In this document: one piece after another, positions 1-4,999 of the stretch
Layout of the letters: the number at the start of each line of letters is the position of its first letter
How positions within the stretch are numbered: position 1 is the first letter of the stretch
NCBI GenBank assembly: GCA_900551515.1
Contig: URWH01000088.1
Span: 1 to 7,450, forward strand
From: an uncultured Porphyromonadaceae bacterium
Lineage (GTDB): Bacteria; Bacteroidota; Bacteroidia; Bacteroidales; Muribaculaceae
Direction of reading: 5' to 3'
DNA length: 7,450 nucleotides
Notes under the pieces: model-generated
Told to the model about the DNA's origin: nothing
The model's database searches: none
Seen by the model: the letters and a program-made list of their open reading frames with translations, nothing else
Translations under genes and position numbers: made by a program

Positions 1-109
1 CCTCAATAAAGCGAGTTAATTTTGGAACACGGAACTGAACACCCTATTTAATAGGTAACGGCTTATGAGTTTCTTTTATTTCCCCAACGCTGATATTTTT
101 TAGGCATCA
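1..109. other. AT-rich non-coding flank downstream of the acyltransferase
   Basis: I see no credible gene in this stretch. It holds a 13-bp odd palindrome at 43-55, with arms CCTATT and AATAGG around a single T, of unknown role. It also holds a plus-strand TAATTTTG at 17-24 that fits the Bacteroidota -7 consensus TAnnTTTG. Any matching -33 element would lie outside the window, and transcription from it would run into the opposing acyltransferase, so I do not call it a promoter. Confidence 0.5.
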
Positions 110-118
110 TCAGATGCC
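103..118 (-). other. Stem-loop over the acyltransferase stop codon (possible terminator)
   Basis: On the minus strand GGCATC and GATGCC form a perfect 6-bp stem around the loop TGAT, and the loop contains the TGA stop of the acyltransferase. Upstream TTT can pair with downstream AAA across a one-base bulge, which lengthens the stem. No U-tract follows on either strand: the minus-strand 3' side is TAAAAAATA. It is therefore a weak candidate for an intrinsic terminator and may instead be an mRNA 3'-end structure. Confidence 0.3.
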
Positions 119-1102
119 AAACAGACGCGATGTCGCTTTGAATCGTTTTAAAACGAAATATATCAGAAGCGTGCCGGCAATCGTGGCGGTAAATATGATG
201 GTAATGTCGAGCAACGGATGCAATGTGATTCCTGAGCCGCACAGTTTATTCAAGACTGCTTTCCCAAACCCTTGTAACGTGGTGTGGAATAAGTAAATGA
301 TGAATGATGCGTTGCCGATAACGACGATGAATTTCGTCGATAACGAGGAGTGGCTGTAGGCATACGAAAGCAATGCTACGGCTGAAAGCCCGAAAATGCC
401 GCAGGCATATTCCGCAATTTTATTTTCAGTAGGGTTGCAGTAATAAAATAAGACTATGACTGTGGTGAGCAAGATTGCGGCCGCGAGGACGCAATATCGC
501 TTTTTGATGGATCTGATTGGGTGCGCAAATTTTGGTGTAAGATCGCATGAAACCATTCCCAAAGCGAAATAGGGGAGATAGCGGAGTGCCTGATTCAGGC
601 AGAAGATTTCCGGAAGCTCGGGGCTTACGGCATATGGGATTGCGCTGACGAGCAGTAGGATGAGCCGTGAACGCGGCGTTTTGAAGAAGGGCACAATGAG
701 GAATATCAGTGTTAGAGCCCAAATATACCACATAAAATAGCCTGCTTCAGGTAAATAGAATATCCTAAAGTAGGAGCTTACGGTCACCGGATTTTCAACA
801 TACATTGCTCCCTGGCAGAGATATTTTATGGTTACGATGAGAACTGAAATTATAATGTAGGGAAGCAGAAGGCGCTGAGCCTTGCGCACTTGAAAATGGC
901 CGTAGCTTTCATGGGCTTTAAGCGTGAGAACATAAAGGAAACCGCTTACCCACATGAAAGCCGGCATGTGAAATGTATAAATTATGTTGATTGAGTCCCG
1001 ATACCAGTCGGCGGCGGTTTCGGGATAATAGTGGCCAAGAACAACGAGGAGAATGCAGATGCCTTTGATTATGTCGATTGTTGTGTTGCGGCTGCGGCTC
1101 AT
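110..1102 (-). CDS. Acyltransferase family 3 membrane protein (OafA/WecH/NodX-like)
   Basis: This 330-residue polytopic inner-membrane protein belongs to the acyltransferase-3 family, whose members usually move acetyl or other acyl groups from the cytoplasm onto surface glycans. The family N-terminus is clear: D10 and K13 are followed by the VVLGH motif with the conserved H24, then FHMPAFMWVSGF at 44-55, then a basic cluster ending in LPY near 73-82. About ten hydrophobic segments cover the rest, and the chain ends in a short basic cytoplasmic tail. There is no SGNH or other extracellular domain, so the protein is of the short, membrane-only type. The start at 1102 places the family motif within the first 25 residues, as is usual. 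Composition is clearly AT-richer than the genes to the right, which is common for surface-polysaccharide genes that move between strains. No glycan cluster is visible beside it, so the acceptor cannot be named. The family call is firm and the substrate is unknown. Confidence 0.88.
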   Translation of the reverse strand: MSRSRNTTIDIIKGICILLVVLGHYYPETAADWYRDSINIIYTFHMPAFMWVSGFLYVLTLKAHESYGHFQVRKAQRLLLPYIIISVLIVTIKYLCQGAMYVENPVTVSSYFRIFYLPEAGYFMWYIWALTLIFLIVPFFKTPRSRLILLLVSAIPYAVSPELPEIFCLNQALRYLPYFALGMVSCDLTPKFAHPIRSIKKRYCVLAAAILLTTVIVLFYYCNPTENKIAEYACGIFGLSAVALLSYAYSHSSLSTKFIVVIGNASFIIYLFHTTLQGFGKAVLNKLCGSGITLHPLLDITIIFTATIAGTLLIYFVLKRFKATSRLFGI

Positions 1103-1133
1103 TTTTATAATATATGGGTGTAAGAATAACGCC

Positions 1134-1141
1134 GGGGGGGG
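1134..1141. repeat. G8 homopolymer (C8 on the minus strand) upstream of the acyltransferase
   Basis: Eight consecutive G residues lie in the 135-base gap between the hipA stop and the acyltransferase start. On the minus strand this is a C8 tract about 31 bases upstream of the acyltransferase ATG, in the expected promoter or leader region. No convincing TAnnTTTG element flanks it. The rest of the gap is G-rich on the plus strand, with further G-tracts at 1186-1189, 1198-1201, 1208-1210 and 1224-1227. Tracts of this kind can slip in replication, but nothing here shows that this one does. Confidence 0.6.
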
Positions 1142-1237
1142 AGTGAAAATTGTGTAGCGGGTTGGAAAACATGATGGTTGACAGCGGGGAGAATGGCGGG
1201 GAGTGGCGGGATGTCGATAAGTTGGGGCCGGATGTTT

Positions 1238-2728
1238 TCAGACGGGCGGGAGGAGGTGTTCGATCAGGCGGAGTTGCTCGGACGGAGGGATGTTGAGGCA
1301 GTCGGAGTGCGCCAGTTCGGCGTATTCGGGCGTGTTCTTTCGGATGAAGCGACGGTGGCGCCGACCGTCGATCATGACGGAGATCACGTAAGTTTCTTTT
1401 GTGTTTACGATGATTGAAATGTCGGAGATCATTCGCCCGTAGCGGTCGAAGGCCTTCTGCGTTATGCGCTGTTCGCCGTATCCGAAGGCGGTGAGGTTGC
1501 GGGTTAGCGCATTTTGTATGATGCCGCGCCACGGCTGGCGGATTCCGGTCAGGTCGGCAAAAGAGTTGAAACGGTTTATCGCGGTAGCGATGCGGTCGAG
1601 GATTGACGCAGCGTCTTTTATGCCGTTCTGTAGGGCGATTTCTATCAGGTCGTCTTTTGTGATTGCGGATGTTTTGCCGCCGATGCTCATGCGGCGCTCG
1701 CTGTTGGGGCCGCTTGCGGTGTCGTTGAAAATGAAAGTCATGTCGTAGGCGGGCGCCAGACGCCACTGACCGCCTTTTTCCAACAGAAACGAGAAGTTTT
1801 TGTTGTGGTCGTCGGTGTTGCAGGCCATGACGTTGAACGCCATTCGGACAAAGATCTGCTTGATTTCCGATTCGGTGACCGAGAGTTCGCGGCATGTGGC
1901 TATGAGGTCTTCATAGCTGTGTGCCTCCGGGTTTATCGCAGCCAGAGTCTGGGTGTGGATTTTTTTACCATTTTTCCTGTCAAACCGTTTTGTCAGGAAG
2001 TGGTTGATGCCCTCAACCGGGAACAGCCGGCACTGCTCCATTTCGATTCCGGCGGTCCGGGCCATGTGATAATAAGCCGTTTCGATTTCGGCCATAGGCA
2101 TTTCGCGGCTTCCGAATTTCATGATGTGATATTCAAATCCGTCGGGGGCGACCGACTGTCCGGAGCGGATTTCGCCGGTGGCTTCGTTGATCGCTATGAT
2201 GGCTTTTGTCTGGCGGCCACCGGCCGACGTGCCCACGGCGAGCAGGGCCTGCATCGTGAGCTGCTCGTTAGTGTCGAGCACGATGTTTTCTCTGTCGTCA
2301 AGGATCTTCAGCGCCAGATCGTAGAGCGCGCTAATGTCGATTTTACGTGTGTGGTTGAGATCGGAAGCGCATGGCTGGTATTCCAATGCTCCCATTCCGC
2401 GGGTGCCGATAAACATCAGTTTGTAGAGCGGCGTGATTTTGTTGCGGGGAATTTTGTTTTCCTTGGCCCATATTTCAAAAAGGGTGTTGCCCCACGAATC
2501 CGGCAGCGAGTCGGCGATAAATGGCGGAAGTCCCTGATACAGAGTGGCGGTGTCGCCGTATATCGGCAGATGGATGTTGCGGGTTGCGGCAGGCGACAGC
2601 AATGGGGCCACATCCGGCAGTGCTGCGGCGTTTGCGGGGTTGTAGACAAAGTAGGCGGCTTTTGCGGCGGGATTCCATACGAGCCGGCCGATTTCGTTGC
2701 CCCATAGGTTGACTTTCAGGTAGTTCAT
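1238..2728 (-). CDS. hipA: HipA-family serine/threonine kinase toxin with C-terminal extension
   Basis: This 496-residue protein is the kinase of a HipBA-type toxin-antitoxin pair. The best-known HipA phosphorylates glutamyl-tRNA synthetase and halts growth, but the target here is not known. The N-terminal couple domain covers roughly residues 3-105. The Gly-rich loop at 167-176 reads TSAGGRQTKA, and S168 aligns with the autophosphorylated S150 of E. coli HipA. K204 in HIMKF fits the ATP-binding lysine. The catalytic loop NTDDHNKNF at 304-312 supplies D306 and N311, and AYDM supplies the metal-binding D329. All kinase residues therefore look intact. The kinase fold should end near residue 400-425, and the remaining 70 or so residues match nothing I recognise. 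The gene starts 4 bases after the XRE regulator stops and is surely co-transcribed with it. No third gene follows closely. The start at 2728 gives the usual short beta-strand N-terminus (MNYLKVNLWG). Confidence 0.93.
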   Translation of the reverse strand: MNYLKVNLWGNEIGRLVWNPAAKAAYFVYNPANAAALPDVAPLLSPAATRNIHLPIYGDTATLYQGLPPFIADSLPDSWGNTLFEIWAKENKIPRNKITPLYKLMFIGTRGMGALEYQPCASDLNHTRKIDISALYDLALKILDDRENIVLDTNEQLTMQALLAVGTSAGGRQTKAIIAINEATGEIRSGQSVAPDGFEYHIMKFGSREMPMAEIETAYYHMARTAGIEMEQCRLFPVEGINHFLTKRFDRKNGKKIHTQTLAAINPEAHSYEDLIATCRELSVTESEIKQIFVRMAFNVMACNTDDHNKNFSFLLEKGGQWRLAPAYDMTFIFNDTASGPNSERRMSIGGKTSAITKDDLIEIALQNGIKDAASILDRIATAINRFNSFADLTGIRQPWRGIIQNALTRNLTAFGYGEQRITQKAFDRYGRMISDISIIVNTKETYVISVMIDGRRHRRFIRKNTPEYAELAHSDCLNIPPSEQLRLIEHLLPPV

Positions 2729-2732
2729 GCTG

Positions 2733-3053
2733 CTATTGATTTTTCTGAGGGTGGCGGACGCGTTGCTTTTTGATCATTTTGTCGTTGTAGAGGTAGGGCG
2801 ATTCGGGCAGCTCGGGGAGCAGGGCGTTCCAGTTTTCGCTCAGACCTATGGCCCGGAGGAGGCGCTGGAGGGTGCCGAACGAGATGTCGGTCATGTTGCC
2901 GGATTCAAATTTGTAGAGGGTGGTCTTGCTTATGGCGGCCGCTACGGCTATTTCTTTCTGCGTCAGATGCATGCGCAGCCGGTAGTCGCGATACCTCATG
3001 CCGAGGTTCCGGATTATGTCGGGGGTGGATAGAGATTTGTTTGTAAGTAACAT
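2733..3053 (-). CDS. hipB: XRE/Cro-type HTH regulator, HipB-like antitoxin
   Basis: This is a small (106-residue) DNA-binding protein encoded just upstream of hipA. Residues 17-75 form an XRE helix-turn-helix domain of the typical form: LGMRYRDYRL leads into LTQKEIAVAAAISKTTLYK and then FESG, followed by a short helical segment that starts at LQRLLRAIGL. The tail (82-106) is basic and has the pattern LPELPESP then KKQRVR, which I associate with HipB-like partners of Bacteroidota HipA kinases. The expected role is to bind and neutralise HipA and to repress the operon promoter. An in-frame ATG at 3080 would add nine residues. I prefer 3053 because the promoter predicts transcription starting near 3102 and the extra residues show no family pattern. 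The antitoxin-first order and 4-base spacing are typical of toxin-antitoxin operons. The symbol is by analogy, not from close identity. Confidence 0.88.
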   Translation of the reverse strand: MLLTNKSLSTPDIIRNLGMRYRDYRLRMHLTQKEIAVAAAISKTTLYKFESGNMTDISFGTLQRLLRAIGLSENWNALLPELPESPYLYNDKMIKKQRVRHPQKNQ

Positions 3054-3108
3054 TATGATGAGTGTTATGCGGCAAAACAAGCTTTAAAGTTCAGTATAGT
3101 GTCGGTTA

Positions 3109-3140
3109 CAAAGATAGGCGTTTGTTGCGAAAACGGCAAA
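3109..3140 (-). promoter_or_regulatory. Bacteroidota-type promoter of the hipBA operon
   Basis: On the minus strand a -33 TTTG (3140-3137) stands 20 bp from a -7 element TATCTTTG (3116-3109). The latter fits the Bacteroidota primary sigma consensus TAnnTTTG in full. Transcription should begin near 3102, which gives a leader of about 50 bases before the ATG at 3053. This is the best promoter match in the window. Confidence 0.7.
3125..3139. promoter_or_regulatory. Candidate operator, TTGC-N7-GCAA dyad
   Basis: A dyad with perfect 4-base arms, TTGC (3125-3128) and GCAA (3136-3139), overlaps the -33 element and spacer of the hipBA promoter. HipB-type regulators bind short inverted repeats with about 8-bp spacers over their own promoter, so position and size fit autorepression. 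The arms are short enough to arise by chance. A separate 8-bp palindrome CTTTAAAG (3082-3089) lies in the leader and is an alternative site. Confidence 0.3.
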
Positions 3141-3247
3141 TAATGAAGCGAAAAAAATCACGGGCGGGCGTCGGGGTGGAAGGCTTGCAAAAGGTTAGGG
3201 CTGTGAGTGGCTTGGGGGTGGATCGCGAAATTTTTGGCGGGGGAATG

Positions 3248-3278
3248 TTGGTAGTTACGGCGGAGGTTTGTAATTTTG
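3248..3278 (+). promoter_or_regulatory. Candidate promoter for the rightward glycosyltransferase-peptidase-ABC genes
   Basis: TTG at 3248-3250 is followed after 20 bp by TAATTTTG at 3271-3278, a full match to the TAnnTTTG -7 consensus with the same spacing as the divergent hipBA promoter. Transcription would begin about 3283-3286, almost at the ATG at 3287. If the promoter is real, the message is leaderless or nearly so. If not, the promoter lies further upstream in the gap that starts at 3117. Confidence 0.45.
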
Positions 3279-3286
3279 TGTTTGAA

Positions 3287-4501
3287 ATGATAAATCCGCA
3301 ACTGTACTCGATCGATTTTGCGCCGGTGGTGTGGGCGCTTTTGGGCGGCATGCTGCTGTGCATGCTGCTGATAGGCGCTGTGATGTGGCCCCGGCTGCGT
3401 CGCGTGAGCCGCCGCGTGAGCCGCAACGACGGCTTCGTGGAGGAGCGTCTGGGCGAGATCCCCGACGGGGAGTTTCCGCCGGTGTCGGTGATAGTGTATT
3501 CGCACGCCGACGGCCATAACCTGCGCACGCTGCTGCCGCAGATACTCAATCAGGACTATCCGGCGGAGATGGAGGTGATAGTGGTCAACGACGAGAGCGC
3601 CGACAACACGCAGACCATCGTGGGCGAGCTGGAGATGCAGTATCCCAACCTCTACATGACCTTTGCGCCCGAACATTCGCGGAGCCTGAGCCGTCGCAAA
3701 TTGGCTATCACGTTGGGCATCAAGGCGGCACGCTTCGACGCGCTGCTGCTGACGTGCGGCAACTGCCGCATCGACTCGCCGCTGTGGATGCGCGCCATGA
3801 TGCGCCATTTCATCGGCGGCCGCAAGGAGGTGGTGATAGGCTATGCGGAGCCGTGGGGCGACGATGAGCCGGACAACGACCGCCGCCGCCGTCGCCGCGC
3901 CTTCGACACGGTGTGGCAGTCGGTACGCTACCTGAGCTCGGCGATGTGCCGCCGCGCTTTCATGGCCACGGGCTACAATCTGGCCTACACGCGCAATCTG
4001 TTTTTCCAGCATAAGGGCTTCTCGCGCACGCTGAACCTCACCTATGGCGACGACGATATATTCGTCAACGAGATCACGACGCGCGACAACTCGGCCGTCG
4101 AGCTGTCGCATGCGGCGCGCGTGCGCTCGCTCGAACATTCGCCGGCGGCCCTCCACGACGCCTACCGCCAGCAGCGCGACTTCACGTCGCGTTATCTGCC
4201 GCGGCGCGCCTACCGCATGATGGGGCTGACGTCGCTGCTCTGGTGGCTGTGGCCGCTCTTAGGCGCCGCCGCCATATGGCTGGCGCTGCCGTCGCTCATC
4301 CCGGCTGTGGCCGTGGTGGTGTTGGGCGTAGCTTTCTGTCTGACATACAGCGCTATATGGCGCCGCTGCTCGACGGCCTTAGGCTCGCGGCATCTCTTCC
4401 TTACGGTGCCTTGGCTCGCATGGTCGCGGCCGCTGCGCACGCTGCGTCACCGCCTGCGCGGGCGCCGTTACCGCAAATCGCATTTCACGCAGGTGATCTG
4501 A
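3287..4501 (+). CDS. Membrane-bound GT2-like glycosyltransferase
   Basis: This 404-residue protein is anchored in the inner membrane, with one hydrophobic segment near 12-34 and two more near 313-332 and 337-356. A GT-A fold domain lies between them. Typical GT2 landmarks are VSVIVYSHA at 66-74, VVNDES at 99-104 (nucleotide-sugar binding D102), GYNLAYTRNLFF at 229-240 and GDDDIF at 254-259. The segment where most family members have D-A-D reads LTCGNC (155-160), so the canonical metal-binding aspartates are missing. The end motif QxxRW is also reduced, to QQRDF (295-299). I chose the start at 3287 because the 75 codons upstream overlap the divergent promoter and leader and show no domain. Residues 39-46 are an exact tandem repeat, and residues 199-204 are six arginines. 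The gene is followed 78 bases later by the peptidase gene and may share its transcript. Family membership is firm, but donor and acceptor are unknown and activity is uncertain. Confidence 0.85.
   Translation: MINPQLYSIDFAPVVWALLGGMLLCMLLIGAVMWPRLRRVSRRVSRNDGFVEERLGEIPDGEFPPVSVIVYSHADGHNLRTLLPQILNQDYPAEMEVIVVNDESADNTQTIVGELEMQYPNLYMTFAPEHSRSLSRRKLAITLGIKAARFDALLLTCGNCRIDSPLWMRAMMRHFIGGRKEVVIGYAEPWGDDEPDNDRRRRRRAFDTVWQSVRYLSSAMCRRAFMATGYNLAYTRNLFFQHKGFSRTLNLTYGDDDIFVNEITTRDNSAVELSHAARVRSLEHSPAALHDAYRQQRDFTSRYLPRRAYRMMGLTSLLWWLWPLLGAAAIWLALPSLIPAVAVVVLGVAFCLTYSAIWRRCSTALGSRHLFLTVPWLAWSRPLRTLRHRLRGRRYRKSHFTQVI
3401..3424 (+). repeat. Perfect 12-bp tandem duplication inside the glycosyltransferase gene
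   Basis: CGCGTGAGCCGC occurs twice head to tail and encodes RVSR-RVSR (residues 39-46), on the basic side just after the first membrane segment. The unit is a multiple of three, so copy changes would keep the frame. It is probably a neutral slippage duplication. Confidence 0.9.
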
Positions 4502-4509
4502 CGCCGCCG

Positions 4510-4525
4510 GCGCATTTCTTTGCGC
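4510..4525 (+). other. Small stem-loop between glycosyltransferase and peptidase genes
   Basis: GCGCA (4510-4514) and TGCGC (4521-4525) form a 5-bp stem with the loop TTTCTT, eight bases after the glycosyltransferase stop. No T-tract follows, so it is not a convincing terminator. It could be an intercistronic mRNA structure or chance. Confidence 0.25.
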
Positions 4526-4579
4526 TGCAGGCCGCGATCGCCCCTCTTAACGATAATCACCCCCTTTCTCTCTTCACCG

Positions 4580-4999
4580 ATGAATAAATCCGACGAAATG
4601 CTGCTCGATGCTGTCGCTGAGGCTGTTGGCCGTGGCGAGAAAGCCGTGCTGACGGTGCGCGGCCGCAGCATGCTGCCCTATCTGCATGCAGATGCGGAGC
4701 GGGTGGAGCTGACGGCTGCGGGCGATGTGCGCCCGGGCGACATCGTGCTGGCGCGGGTGGACGACGGCACCCGATATGTGCTTCACCGTGTGGTGGATAT
4801 GGCGCCCGACGGGCGTCTGACGCTGATGGGCGACGCCAATCTGCACCTCCGCGAGCATTGCCGCCGGGAGGATGTGGCCGGCGTGGTGAGCATGGTGATA
4901 GCCGACGACGGGGTGCGCCGCCGCCCATCGCGCGCGTGGCTGTGGCGCAAGTTGTGGCGGATGCGTCCGCTGCTTGTCAAACTGTTCAGAATGAGATGA
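4580..4999 (+). CDS. S24/S26-family serine peptidase, SipW/Sec11-like, without membrane anchor
   Basis: This 139-residue protein has the core of a type I signal peptidase of the Ser-His class. VRGRSMLPYL (26-35) carries the nucleophile S30. GDIVLARV (53-60) is the usual strand. VLHRVV (69-74) puts a histidine (H71) where bacterial LepB has lysine. MGDAN (83-87) matches the GDxN box and can supply the acidic residue. This pattern is known from SipW and from archaeal and ER signal peptidases. Unlike those, it has no N-terminal transmembrane segment; its only membrane-seeking part is a basic amphipathic C-terminus rich in W, R and L. The start at 4580 is preferred over upstream in-frame codons because the protein begins at a typical hydrophilic helix before the SMLP motif. 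No Shine-Dalgarno sequence is present. The stop overlaps the ABC exporter start (ATGA, 4996-4999), so the two are probably translationally coupled. It may cleave the exporter's substrate, but no substrate gene is visible. Confidence 0.85.
   Translation: MNKSDEMLLDAVAEAVGRGEKAVLTVRGRSMLPYLHADAERVELTAAGDVRPGDIVLARVDDGTRYVLHRVVDMAPDGRLTLMGDANLHLREHCRREDVAGVVSMVIADDGVRRRPSRAWLWRKLWRMRPLLVKLFRMR

Noticed and set aside
114..296. Small plus-strand open frame (60 residues) behind the TAATTTTG at 17-24
   Set aside because: It is antisense to the acyltransferase C-terminus, shows no domain, and lacks a visible -33 element for the supposed promoter.
1186..1227. Possible G-quadruplex from four G-tracts on the plus strand
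   Set aside because: One tract has only three G, and the loops are 8, 6 and 13 bases long, so stability would be poor. The region is simply G-rich.
1165..1239. Inverted repeat GAAAACAT / ATGTTTTC flanking the hipA stop, as a terminator
   Set aside because: The arms are only 8 bp, AT-rich and 59 bp apart, with no T-tract, so chance is the better explanation.
918..1895. 325-residue minus-strand open frame spanning the acyltransferase 5' end and hipA 3' end
   Set aside because: It is out of frame with two recognisable genes, is Arg/His/Pro-rich and crosses their intergenic gap.
1805..2707. 300-residue plus-strand open frame opposite hipA
   Set aside because: No family resemblance. The opposite strand encodes an intact HipA kinase with catalytic residues in place.
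3158..4156. 332-residue minus-strand open frame opposite the glycosyltransferase
   Set aside because: Ala/Arg/His-rich composition without domains, and it is the mirror of a gene with clear family motifs.
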